NCBI GenBank assembly: GCA_028565635.1
Contig: JAOXYB010055034.1
Coordinates: 1 to 11,247 of the forward strand
From: Phoronis ovalis
Lineage: Eukaryota; Phoronida; Phoronidae
Reading direction: 5' to 3'
DNA length: 11,247 nucleotides
Shown piece by piece: positions 1 to 8,211 of this stretch. Numbering within the stretch: the first letter of the stretch is position 1; the number at the start of each line of letters is the position of its first letter. The notes beneath the pieces were generated by a model. The model ran no database searches. It was not told where the DNA came from and worked only from the letters and a program-made list of their open reading frames with translations. The position numbers and the translations under genes were made by a program.

Positions 1-389
1 TCACTTGAAAAAAAGTCGGGTACCCATGCTCGTCCGTAGGGTGCAAAATAAGCCCCTAAACGGGAAGTGGAGGATCACAATACCACCCCTAACCGGGGAT
101 TTTGCTGAAAAGGGTACCCCTAAACAGGAAGTTTTCTCTGAAAAATTAACAACCAAAAAAAAAACTGTTTCCGAAAAAAACGTCGTCAAAACAAAATAAT
201 AATTTTTTTTAAAAATGCAAAATGCATTAGCATCAATAAGCCAAGAAGATTGGAAAAAGCTATTGAACGCATCATCAAGGAAGACAATAAATTTTGGGAG
301 ACTGGCAGAGTTATTGACGATATTGACCCAGTTATTATATTAACTTAGGATCCGATACTGATAGTGGTAGCAATAGCGAAACAGAGTAG
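1..389 (+). pseudogene. Decayed 3' end of a transposase-like gene, cut by the window edge
   Basis: A decayed coding stretch is visible in three successive reading-frame segments. The first (about 2-199) is basic and Lys-rich, and ends in two consecutive TAA codons at 197-202. The same frame then continues through an ATG at 215 into a segment reading ASISQEDWKK. A frameshift near 259 leads to a segment with the acidic/aromatic pattern IIKEDNKFWE and DDIDPVII, which ends in TAG. A second frameshift near 348 leads to a Ser/Asp/Glu-rich tail, GSDTDSGSNSETE, and a stop at 387-389. A basic linker, then a Trp-containing helix, then an acidic Ser-rich tail resembles the C-termini of several eukaryotic DNA transposases. 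I cannot name the family without a search. At least two frameshifts and two internal stops show it is dead. The N-terminal and catalytic parts lie outside the window. It could instead be the tail of some other repetitive element protein. Confidence 0.45.
53..133 (+). repeat. Short direct repeat inside the transposase-like remnant
   Basis: A segment beginning CCCCTAAACGGGAAGT at 53 recurs in altered form as CCCCTAAACAGGAAGT at 116, one mismatch in 16 bases, 63 bp apart. GGTACCC also occurs twice, near 19 and 113. The repeat lies within the basic segment of the decayed coding region and may be part of the element's own structure. Confidence 0.5.
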
Positions 390-1669
390 ACATCTTTCAC
401 TATTTAAATGTGTAAAAGTATAATTAAACATGGTTCGTACGCTTTTTTTACGCTATGAATAAATAAGTTTTAGCTACATTTATAAGTATTTGCCATTGGT
501 GTTTTAATGAAATATCATTCACTTTAAAATATCCTTTAAAATAACTAGTCACAAACGTATTTACACTTCGTAAACGTTGTGAAAAAGAAACTCCCAGCGC
601 AAACAGTGGAATGTTTTGGCAATATTTCATATGTCACATAGAAAAACTGTAATAATCATCATACAGTGATTCTGCATATTTCGTATGTTTTGACATTGTC
701 CCTTGTGCATAAAGCTCTTCTAATTACCCTCCTAATGATATTCGGCGATATCTAGTGAGAGTATTTGTTTTCTATACTAGATATCCCTCAAAACCTTTTA
801 AACATTTTTCATAAAAGAGCGAGCATTACCACAAGGTAACAGACGGGTTACTAATTGTAGGTATAGGTTCGTCATGCTTCAATACGCATACACGTTATGT
901 AAGAGCTTGCTATAATCTTCACCAAAAAATAAACTTTGGATAAGGTGCATACCTTTGATTTAATAAGCCGGGTACTTTAATGCGAATTCTAGATCATTCT
1001 AGCACCTAAGTTGATGTGATAATGATTTCGATTGTCCGAAAATGACGTATACAAACGTGCATCTTAACTCCGTGCCATTTTCAAAGACAAATGTACCGAA
1101 AAATGCGAATAGTTTTTAAACTTTCTTGGATTATAAACGCATAATAATGATAATAGCGTATTTGCCGTGCACACTTCCAAAAATCATATTTTTGTGCATC
1201 GTAAGCTGATTATCACGAATACGAACTGACTATATTTTCTATGTTACTATGCTAGAAACATTTTATAAAATGTAATACTGCTGTCGCAATGTGACAAATC
1301 ACTGAGATAAAGACTATGCTGAAAAAAATCTTTTGATTGTGGTTTTCTAATAAGAATTATTCAAATGTTATAAAATATTCCACTCAAATGCTACAAACTA
1401 TCCTAGAATGTTTTGCTCAGTTACAAAAAAATATGAGTGTCATGGTTCTCAGCTATTCGCAAGCTTTTCATACATTGTTTATGTTACAGTTTCTTTGTAC
1501 GAATTATCATTTTTAAACTCATTTTTCGTAGTCAAAAAATTCTTACATGTTTGTACTTTTTCTGTTTCTGGGGACACAAGTAATTGAATTATGCTTCAAA
1601 AAGACAAAATATACAGTCTATTTCATTACTAAATTGTAACATTTGTTTACATACAACATATTATTTCAG
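390..1669. other. AT-rich stretch with no recognised gene (upstream intron or intergenic)
   Basis: I found no exon, RNA gene or protein remnant here. Short stop-free runs, such as the one on the minus strand around 448-630, have low-complexity AT-rich translations and no motif. The one notable small structure is a perfect 10-bp inverted repeat: GATATCTAGT at 747-756 and ACTAGATATC at 776-785, with a 19-nt spacer. The stretch ends in a pyrimidine-rich run and CAG at 1667-1669, which is the acceptor of the first visible exon. It is therefore probably intronic, at least in its right-hand part. Confidence 0.5.
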
Positions 1670-1719
1670 GCATCATTTCAAGTTCCAAAAGAAGCAGAAG
1701 CTGCCAAAACCGATGAAAG
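1670..1719 (+). CDS. USP gene, upstream linker exon (first exon visible)
   Basis: This 50-bp exon candidate follows TTATTTCAG (acceptor AG at 1668-1669) and reads ASFQVPKEAEAAKTDE plus two bases of an Arg codon. The donor is AAAG|GTGTGG at 1720. Joining it to the exon at 2072 completes AGA (Arg) and keeps the frame open. The alternative donor a few bases downstream, at G|GTAATT, would put a stop into the next exon, so the upstream donor is preferred. The peptide is polar and charged with no domain, as expected for the disordered region that often precedes the catalytic core of USP proteins. Its assignment to the USP gene rests on strand, compatible phase and proximity, not on homology. It enters in phase 0 from an exon that I cannot find in the window. 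Confidence 0.55.
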
Positions 1720-2071
1720 GTGTGGTAATTAACCTATACATAGTTAGAAAAGTTGAAGTATAATCTGAAAATGATGTCAACATATTGTTAGCTGATAGTA
1801 TCCAGTTTTTATTCTCAACTTGAATTGCTATTGTCACATACGTTAGACTAATTGCCCTTGTTGCAATATCAGGAAATTAGCGTTCTCTTGTTATTATGTT
1901 TATACAGCAATGACGCCTGTGCTTTTGAGGCCAAATCTAGATATAAGTAATCTGTGAATGCTGCCAAATCTAACTGCTGTATAACTTTTATGTGCTTGTG
2001 TGGTTGTAAATGTAAAAAATAGTTTTATACAATCAGTCGACGATATAACGAATTGTCACTTTCCTTTTCAG
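1720..2071 (+). other. Intron between the two linker exons
   Basis: This 352-bp AT-rich intron has a donor GTGTGG and a good acceptor tract, CTTTCCTTTTCAG, ending at 2071. It is a phase 2 intron. I see no repeat or gene inside it. Confidence 0.55.
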
Positions 2072-2144
2072 ATCGAAAGTTACAGTGCCACAAGAAATAA
2101 ATGCTTCTTGTCTTCAGCATTTGGAACCTAAGTCTGGTGGGCAG
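2072..2144 (+). CDS. USP gene, second linker exon
   Basis: This 73-bp exon candidate lies between a strong acceptor (CTTTTCAG, ending at 2071) and the donor CAG|GTAATT. It completes the split Arg codon and reads SKVTVPQEINASC followed by LQHLEPKSGGQ, leaving the frame at phase 0. The next catalytic exon, at 6258, also begins in phase 0, so the join gives ...KSGGQ|DYGLTGLKN. The DYGLTGLKN start matches the usual entry into a USP catalytic core, which supports linking these exons. The peptide has no recognisable domain. The main uncertainty is the 4.1-kb gap to the next exon, which could hide further exons. Confidence 0.55.
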
Positions 2145-2292
2145 GTAATTAAAAAAACATGCCACGTCCATCTATTTAATAGCAACCGTGCTTTTTAGAA
2201 TATTAAAAAAATAACAGTGTCAAAGCCTCATAGCTTTTTAATACGTGTGTCACTACTGAATAAGTCTAGTTATCAAACTAGCATACGACGAG

Positions 2293-2382
2293 TACGAGTA
2301 ACGAGTAAAGTGTGTGCATTTGACACGACCGATAGGTGAAAAGTACACAAAAATGCACACGTCTCTCAGTTCGTCGCTCGTA
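2293..2382. repeat. Imperfect palindrome (MITE-like hairpin)
   Basis: The left arm starts TACGAGTAACGAG at 2293 and ends GTGTGTGCATTT near 2321. The right arm runs AAAATGCACACG (about 2350-2361) to TTCGTCGCTCGTA (ending 2382). The arms are complementary apart from a few mismatches and a small indel, with about 30 nt between them. The size and AT/GC texture fit a small non-autonomous element or a hairpin core. No target-site duplication was identified. Confidence 0.55.
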
Positions 2383-2430
2383 ATTAAAAAACTTGTTATG
2401 TAATATCGTCTTACCGGAATTTCAGATGAA

Positions 2431-2493
2431 TTTTTTTAGTCACAAATCGAGATATTAGCCTCTAGTCTACGTTTAATTTTTCGTGTTGGCACG
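2431..2493 (+). repeat. Dispersed repeat, copy 1
   Basis: This segment shares a T-run followed by AGTCACAA with 9052-9133. It also shares a 33-bp core: 2461-2493 against 9101-9133, 30 of 33 bases identical, ending in AATTTTTCGTGTTGGCACG. The copies have the same orientation about 6.6 kb apart, in two different introns. A common transposable-element origin is likely, but the family is unknown. Confidence 0.7.
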
Positions 2494-2681
2494 AGTAGTA
2501 GGAAAAAGGCAGTTGAGCAATGTGTAGAGTTGTCCGGTTAGCGATATTTAACAGATTTCGCAAATAGTCTTGTTGTTCAGTGTAAATGAGATTTTTCCTC
2601 AAAAGGCGATATATCTTATCGATCTAATGTACGCTGCATTTCAAAATCAACAGCTTTCATTCTAGGGTAAATGGTAAGAAT

Positions 2682-2726
2682 CCATGGTGGATAATAAGGT
2701 ATAACCAGGGAGTATGTTAGTTCTCA
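2682..2726 (-). repeat. Minus-strand segment with a YPPW motif, related to 7576-7587
   Basis: Downstream of the ATPase pseudogene's last clear motif, the minus strand reads through a YYPPW motif. The + strand around it, GAATCCATGGTGGATAAT, matches GAGTCCAAGGTGGATAAT at about 7573-7590 in 16 of 18 bases. The two may be remnants of one repeated element. The match is short and may be fortuitous. Confidence 0.3.
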
Positions 2727-3411
2727 GCCTATACATATCATATTAGAGGTTTCGGGCTTGTTGTCAATAAAAAAAGCGTATGGTTGTGTAGTAGAAGTTC
2801 CATATACTCTCATCAGTTTGTTAGGATTAGTAGGAAACATCTGTTTAGCCATCGCGTGGATTTGTTGCTGATCCCGAGGGTTCTTGAATAATACCATGTA
2901 GTTTGTATTTAAGCTGATGGTGGAATATTCTTTACCTTGATAATATACATTTTACATCAGAAGGATCACGGACAAGTTGCGATGGTGATTCCATCTAGTG
3001 AACAGATTAGTATTACGCTTGTCATTAGCGGTTTCAGACATTTTCAGACATAATGTTCACCGAGCACTACAAGATTAGTTTCATTCGAGTCAAAGTAGGC
3101 GTACTCTTCTATATTGTAGGGTATTACTTTCTAGAATGAAATATTAAGTATAGTTGTCTCCATCTTTCGCTGAGCAGGTTGATCCTGTGCAAAATACCAT
3201 TCGATTCTACGTGGTGGAGGATGAACCATTGCCGTGTATGTGTCGATTACTGTTGCATCTATATAGACTTACCAGAACCAGCAAGTTCATGGTGAAGGGG
3301 TGTTTTAGATTACAAGTTTCGTCTTGGTTTCCATTACCAGTATGAACAATAGGTATTTTAGTACAAGATGATTCATCTTGACGGTGTATCTTATAACGTC
3401 TATTACGAGCA
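2724..3411 (-). pseudogene. Decayed A32/FtsK-HerA-like DNA-packaging ATPase of a Polinton/adintovirus-type element
   Basis: Conserved blocks of a P-loop packaging ATPase appear in order on the minus strand. They are HPFT (3288-3302), a Walker A-like AGSGKS (3265-3282), PPPRRIEW (about 3195-3220), a Walker B-like hydrophobic strand ending LVVL (about 3065-3085), NLFTRWNHHRNLSVI (about 2965-3010), ISLN and VLFKNPRD (about 2866-2915), and PYAFFIDNKPET (about 2745-2780). This block order is that of A32-like ATPases of Polinton/Maverick and adintovirus-type elements in animal genomes, which drive packaging of DNA into capsids. The blocks lie in three frames. Frameshifts occur around 3285, between the Walker A block and PPPRRI, and at a duplicated 10-mer (about 3031-3050). 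In-frame stops include 3131-3133, 2952-2954 and 2724-2726. The Walker B acidic pair is altered (GE). It is a dead copy inserted antisense in a host intron. The exact element class is inferred; ATPase homology is the firm part. Confidence 0.75.
3031..3050. repeat. Tandem 10-bp duplication inside the ATPase pseudogene
   Basis: The 10-mer TTTCAGACAT occurs at 3032-3041 and again as TTTCAGACAT at 3042-3051, back to back. It lies directly after the Walker B-like strand of the pseudogene on the minus strand. It accounts for most of the local insertion and helps shift the frame there, so it is one of the disabling changes. Confidence 0.75.
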
Positions 3412-3579
3412 TTCTACGACAATAACTATAATCACAAATTTCACAAGCAAATGACTTGTATAGAATATACATATCGGGTGATGGTTAGAAAAAAAATGTT
3501 TTCATTTTACATTTCCTACAACGTATTCGTTCGTTTTCACAGTTAAAAACATTTTCAATTATTTGTTACGGGATATGGT

Positions 3580-3634
3580 GGGGCATTTCCCTCGGGCTGG
3601 GACTGGGGTGGGGCATTCCTTGGGGGGCTGGGGG
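3580..3634 (+). repeat. G-rich duplicated block with a G-quadruplex motif
   Basis: Two imperfect units of about 28 bp, each starting GGTGGGGCATT and ending in a GGGCTGGG-type run, lie in tandem within AT-rich DNA. The stretch GGGCTGGGACTGGGGTGGGG at 3594-3613 satisfies the classic four-tract G-quadruplex pattern with loops of 2, 3 and 1 nt. More G-tracts follow to 3634. It lies on the sense strand of the host intron, so the transcript could also fold this way. Function is not implied. Confidence 0.7.
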
Positions 3635-4854
3635 ACCAATTAGTAAAAAAATGCAAAATTATTTGAAAAAAATTAAATAATTTTAAAATTTCTTTTATAA
3701 ACCGCTGCTCGGCTGTTCGCTATCCGGATATCCCTACACGTTACTCAACTGAACTGTCTTTTTTCCTGCTATTGTATAAACACTCTCTCTATAGTTGAAA
3801 AAATAGACCCAGCATTTTACAGGTTTCCTCTACACAAAAGAATTCCTTCATATTTTAATAAAGACATTTTCTTAAATGTATGTTTTCTGTTATTTTGAGC
3901 AAAATAAACAAATTATTAAATATAAGAAATCGCCACGATGCATGTAAAATGTGTCCTGTACTATGTTAGGGGAAATTAATTAAAAACAAGCCACTGTTGC
4001 AAAAGAGCACATCAACTAGCACAGCTAATATGTAGCAAAGAGCAAAGCGCATTACATGTAGAGCCTAAACGAAAACCAAAAGAAAAAATATATCTTCGAT
4101 TTAACGTATATTTATTGCACCACCAACGCCATCTCTACCACACCTCCACCAGTACAGTAAGTTTGCTAGATACACCCGTACCTCGATCTATTGCATCTGG
4201 TGATATAAAACAATAACCCTACGCCTAGTCTTAACACTACCTTACAATAGGTTTCCGAGTTACGCTCTCCCGCTTATACAAAATGCCGGTCTGTGATGCG
4301 GTAAAATAACTTCATGACGGGACATTGAAGTAGGAAATGGGGGTAGTGACCGCAGCTCAAATGAAATAAAATTGCTTTTCATGAATTACAAGTAATACAC
4401 TTCTGCAATCGCGGGTTACGAAAATAAATGAACCCTTTCTCGCCTCAATAATAGTAACTATTCATAAACAGGTTGTACACAGCCTATCACAGTCTACACT
4501 CCTAAGAAGATAATTATATCGGATGTTCATCATTCAGAATGGTTAGAGTATACTCCAGAGATCTGCGGTGGACAGTTATTCATCATACTTTTAATTTTTG
4601 TTCTTTAAAATACGGAAATGGAAGGAGTAGGGGAGTTCAATCTCATTGCATAGAAGTTACAAACTGCTAATCTAATTACATAAACACAATTATTGCAACC
4701 CTAAAACACGGAAATACGGCCAACCCTAAAGAAAAGGGAGTAAAAGGAGAAATATTGCTTATTACTACCGTTTCCAACGAAATGCCACCCTGCGGTATAG
4801 TGATATTTCGTTTGTGACGCGTTGCATTTTGTAGTGAGGACACTATGGACCGAC

Positions 4855-5060
4855 ACTGTAGAGTTAGTCACAATAGATATAAACTGTCTTTTGGCTTCTA
4901 GAACCGTTTTTCAAATTTTTTGGTGAAGTAAAGAAATCAAGAAAGTTAATCCTGGAGGTATTTGAAGATATACGTATTTGAATTTTTTAATATAGCAATT
5001 TTGGATTAAAAAAATACGTTTTTCGACTTGGGCCTGATATTTCCGTGTTGAAGGTTGGCT
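4855..5060 (+). repeat. Long inverted repeat, left arm
   Basis: Read on the + strand, this segment aligns over about 200 bp with the reverse complement of 5780-5994, roughly two thirds identical by eye with small indels. Shared blocks include TAGAGTTAGTCACAAT, TTTGAATTTTTT, TTTTCGACTTGG and TTGGCT. The similarity may continue weakly to about 5110. The arms could be long terminal inverted repeats of a foldback-type element, or two oppositely oriented insertions of one repeat. Confidence 0.7.
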
Positions 5061-5541
5061 GGCGACAGGTGTCTCGGGTGTTTCTTAAATACATTACTTC
5101 GGATGAGATAGTCTCAACAGCCAAGCTAAATACATATGAATAGGTGATTCCCTAGGTAAGTAATCTCTTTGTCTTTTATGAATGCAATTATATGCCTATA
5201 GCGCAGACTGTCTCAGAGGCTGTACTGGAATATCAAGAATATGTAGGGACAATTAAAATTATGCCGAAAAAGAAAGGAAACGAGAATTTTACATTCGCAA
5301 TTTACTTACACCTTTTGAATCTGAGGCCAACCTTGGTCCTACATGTTCATCGCAAAGTGACTCCAAAAACTAGAGTAACGTTTGAAGAGTCCAATATGCT
5401 TTTGTCAGCAAAACCTGTTTTATTGAATATATTTGTTTTACTCCTCCTTTATATAATTTGGGTTGTAAAAATGTTAGGTATAAATAAAAATGGTAGCAGT
5501 ATAATGTACTGCTTATGTCAATAATTATCATGTGTAGCTTG

Positions 5542-5615
5542 TATTTCTTTGTATGTTTCAGCAATTAAAACTCATCATAATACATGTATAATACATTAAA
5601 TATATATAATAAATG
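5542..5615 (+). repeat. Repeat pair member A
   Basis: TATTTCTTTGTATGTTTCAG followed by (C/T)AATTAAAACT and an ATGTATAATA/ATAATAAAT tail is shared with about 6665-6715. The two are in direct orientation about 1.1 kb apart, on either side of the Cys-box exon. The first 30 bp are nearly identical; the tail is AT-rich and contains an indel. Confidence 0.6.
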
Positions 5616-5779
5616 GCGAAAGGCAACAGGATTCTAACCCAATACGTTTCAATTATTTCCCATATAAGCAAGTCGAGATAAATTCAGTATCGACAAGCAA
5701 GATCTTCCGGTAGCAAATGACACTATGAATGCGTCCTCTAATAGGCAAGAGATAATTTGCTCTGTTTTATACCTGCAAC

Positions 5780-5994
5780 ATCGGAAACGATGCTAGCCAA
5801 TTTTAACACGTACAACTTAGGTCCAAGTCGAAAACCATTACTTAAAATTACTACTATCAAAAAATTCAAATGTGTACATATTTAAGTACTTCAAGGTTCC
5901 ATTTTGATTTCTCTGATTACTTTTTTTTCACAAACAAACTGTTTTTAGAAGCAAAAACGTAATTTATTTCCATTGTGACTAACTCTATAGTCAA
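5780..5994 (-). repeat. Long inverted repeat, right arm
   Basis: This is the inverted partner of 4855-5060. The outer end contains GTGACTAACTCTA (5975-5987), matching TAGAGTTAGTCAC at 4859-4871 exactly in reverse complement. The 720 bp between the arms include the unrecognised 110-codon open run at 5192-5524 and no transposase motif that I can see. Confidence 0.7.
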
Positions 5995-6257
5995 GCTGCA
6001 AAGGCATTGCCGCAGCGAGAATCTGTGAACATTTAATCTACATCATTATCATAGCATCACAAAGCGTTCGCGTTGAAAAAGTTGATGATACCGTTGCGGT
6101 TTAAACTTATGCTGTGATGTCTTTGCTTGCATAAACTAATGCCACTATGCAATTGGGTTGAAACTTCGTTGAAAACGTTAGTTATATTCTAGATCTTCTG
6201 TTTGACTTATGTCAGTATAAAAGGTAATATAATTTGTGTAACGCTGTGTATTTAAAG

Positions 6258-6476
6258 GATTATGGACTAACAGGTTTGAAAAACATGACAAACACTTGCT
6301 ACTTGAATGCTGTAGTACAATGCCTTAGTATGACAGGTCCTCTAGCCCACTATTTCACAGAGAATTTCCGAGCAAAGACTCATAGTCGTGATAGAAATCT
6401 AACAGATGAATTGTGCTGTCTGATATACATTTTATGGCAAAAGGATTACCAATCCGTAACACCGACACGTTTGAAG
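6258..6476 (+). CDS. USP deubiquitinase, Cys-box exon of the catalytic domain
   Basis: This 219-bp, 73-codon exon encodes the N-terminal part of a USP (peptidase C19) catalytic domain, which hydrolyses ubiquitin linkages. It starts DYGLTGLKN and contains the Cys box NMTNTCYLNAVVQCL. The nucleophile Cys is encoded at 6297-6299 and the oxyanion Asn at 6291-6293. The sequence continues with PLAHYF and ends PTRLK. The acceptor is TTTAAAG at 6257. An earlier start, for example after GTCAG at 6215, would meet TAA at 6225 in this frame. The donor is AAG|GTATTA, and both ends are phase 0. The family normally has Gly before the Asn (NLGNTC); here it is Thr, while the Cys and Asn remain. USP2/USP8/USP21-type proteins feel closest, from GLTGL and the later LFQG and CTLQ motifs, but the exact subfamily is not settled. 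Confidence 0.93.
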
Positions 6477-6898
6477 GTATTATGAAGTTTTTACCTATGT
6501 AAGCTTTAAAAGAACATTGAAAACAAATCGATTTAATTATTCAGATGTCTATAAAAAGTGAGTCTTGTCAAAATCATACAAAACAGGCAATTATATTTTG
6601 CTCTAAAATCCTAAATAAGTTTTTCCAACACGGGTTTTAGAGAGTTATATATTACTTCCTAATTATATTTCTTTTGTATGTTTCAGTAATTAAAACTTAT
6701 TATGTATAATAAATAACGCGTAAATAATGACACATACACTAAATTTCACCAACTTAAAATTGAATAAACAGTTCTCAGTAGCATCAATTAATTATGCTTA
6801 ACTTCGAAATGTACATTAATATGTAAAAAAATAAATGCCTTTTGCATTTCTTATGACCAATCGCCATTTATTATATAAATTTTATTTATTATTTTTAG
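6477..6898 (+). other. Intron between the Cys-box and QQDSQE exons
   Basis: This 422-bp phase 0 intron has a donor GTATTA and an acceptor TTTATTTATTATTTTTAG, ending at 6898. It contains the second copy of the short repeat shared with 5542-5615 (about 6665-6715). It is otherwise AT-rich without recognised content. Confidence 0.7.
6665..6715 (+). repeat. Repeat pair member B
   Basis: This copy reads TATTTCTTTTGTATGTTTCAG then TAATTAAAACTTATTATG, matching the repeat at 5542-5615 with one substitution and small indels in the first 35 bp. It includes a TTTCAG that looks like a splice acceptor but has no sensible exon after it. Confidence 0.6.
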
Positions 6899-7000
6899 CA
6901 ACAGTTGGGCAAATGTAACCCTAGATTTGAATCTGGTGAGCAACAAGATTCTCAAGAATGCCTAGACACCTTATTGAATTGCCTACACGAAGAGCTACAG
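6899..7000 (+). CDS. USP deubiquitinase, QQDSQE-box exon
   Basis: This 102-bp, 34-codon exon starts QQLGKCNPRFESGEQQDSQE and continues CLDTLLNCLHEELQ. It carries the conserved QQDSQE segment of USP catalytic cores followed by the LLxxLHEEL helix. Joined to the preceding exon, RLK|QQLGKCNPRF reproduces the usual spacing between the Cys box and the QQD box. The acceptor is TTTTTAG ending at 6898 and the donor is CAG|GTTTAT at 7001; both ends are phase 0. The residue after SQE is Cys where most relatives have Phe or Leu, a conservative-looking oddity inside the helix. No stop or frameshift is present, so the gene looks functional. Confidence 0.93.
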
Positions 7001-8211
7001 GTTTATAAGAATTTTATAAATTATGAAATAATAATTAGGATTGTTGGGTTAATTGTTTATAGTTGATAAAACCAAAAAATAGTACAATCGATCTGTCCCA
7101 GCTAAATATTTAAAATCATATACATGGTGACACGTAATAAACAGAACACTTTTGAAGTACTATCATGTCTTCACCATTTCTATTTCAGTAGTAAAACAAC
7201 ATATAACTCTAGTTTTCCAAACAAACCTAATTTTGTACTCAAAATTAAAGATCATTTTATTTTTATTTTGTATGTTACGACTGGTAGCCAACATAGATGG
7301 TGCCATAATTGGGGCAAAAATTCTTTTCAAAAATGTAAAAACAACAATAAATGTTTTGGTACATTATATAAAGACATCTCAATTCGCAAACAGGCAACTT
7401 TTTTTTCATTTTTGAGTATCGCTGTGTTGTTTTACATAGTGTTCGAAAAAACACTGTCAAATAGCAGAAAATGTTTCCTACTATAACCAAGCATTTTAGC
7501 TAAAAGAATTATAGGTTTGCATTTTGTGTGTGTGCCAGCGCGGGAGTTGCAAATGGTGATAGGAGTAATGAGAGTCCAAGGTGGATAATCAGAGATTATC
7601 TGGACGGTGATATATGAACTCATTCGGTAGGAATTACATAGATTTCGAAGTTTGGGCACTTTGACTGTAATTGACAATGTAAGGTTCCATGACTGTTCGC
7701 ATAAGCTCAGCTCACAGGTCAGATTATCAAGAGCTTAGTGCAGAACGTCATGAACCAGGACTAGGTGCCACACAGCAGTGCCACTCCAAATTTGCTCTTT
7801 ACTTCCAAAAGAAGCTTCCAAATTAAATCCGCTCGGTAAACGCAATGTCAGAAATTGAGTTTAAGCCACACCTGACTAGAAACCGTATGTCTTATTGCTA
7901 TAATTTTAAATTTTAATTTCATTCTGTTATTCAAGATGTTCTTTTAAAAGTGATAATTTCTAGGCTTTATCACTAAAACTGACAGGTATAATGTTGTTCC
8001 TACGTAACACATCACTACTTGTGATATAACTCAGCATAAGATAAGCACATAACCTTGACATTGATCACGATTTACATGTAGCAAATATGGCCAACATATA
8101 TATATCTCGAAAATTACGACCAACAGTGGGTACTATTTCAAGTCAAGCATATATACTCATGTTTCTGATTTCTACGCATCAACTGAACACATACGGTTTG
8201 CATTATTTTAG
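7001..8211 (+). other. Intron between the QQDSQE and variable exons
   Basis: This 1.2-kb phase 0 intron runs from donor GTTTAT to acceptor CATTATTTTAG. Overlapping open runs on both strands at 7124-7677 are AT-driven and none resembles a known protein with confidence. The interval 7530-7880 is richer in G and C than its surroundings and may be an old insertion. Its minus strand contains a short YPPWTL motif (about 7570-7587), and its + strand has a stop-free run of about 45 codons after 7684. I cannot classify it. Confidence 0.55.

Larger units (their letters stand above)
2145..6257 (+). other. Large 4.1-kb intron filled with decayed repeats and virus-like sequence
   Basis: This interval runs from the donor GTAATT at 2145 to the acceptor TTTAAAG ending at 6257. 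It contains a hairpin repeat, a dispersed repeat copy, the packaging-ATPase pseudogene, a G-rich block and a long inverted repeat, each listed separately. I could not identify any element in the remaining parts (about 3640-4850 and 6000-6250). A 110-codon open run at 5192-5524 lies between the inverted-repeat arms. Its first half is polar and its second half hydrophobic and AT-driven; it resembles nothing I recognise and is not called as a gene. A 46-codon stop-free run near 4470-4610 is equally unrecognised. Confidence 0.6.

Noticed and set aside
3154-3345. 63-codon open run on the + strand preceded by a CAG that looks like a splice acceptor
   Set aside because: It is the antisense shadow of the ATPase pseudogene, whose motifs (PPPRRI, AGSGKS, HPFT) are read from the other strand over the same bases.
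4470-4610. 46-codon stop-free run on the + strand after an AAACAG
   Set aside because: No donor in a usable position and no recognised similarity; such a length is possible by chance.
5192-5524. 110-codon open run on the + strand
   Set aside because: No recognised motif. The second half is a hydrophobic AT-driven run, and it sits between inverted-repeat arms. It is mentioned as content of the intron but not called as a gene.
6216-6257. Alternative acceptor GTCAG at 6215 for the Cys-box exon
   Set aside because: In the frame of the Cys box it would include a TAA at 6225-6227; the acceptor at 6257 gives an open phase 0 join.
7124-7486. 120-codon open run on the + strand and overlapping runs in two other frames
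   Set aside because: Three overlapping frames are all open in very AT-rich intron DNA. The translations are rich in Phe, Asn, Lys and Ile and lack any motif or USP similarity.
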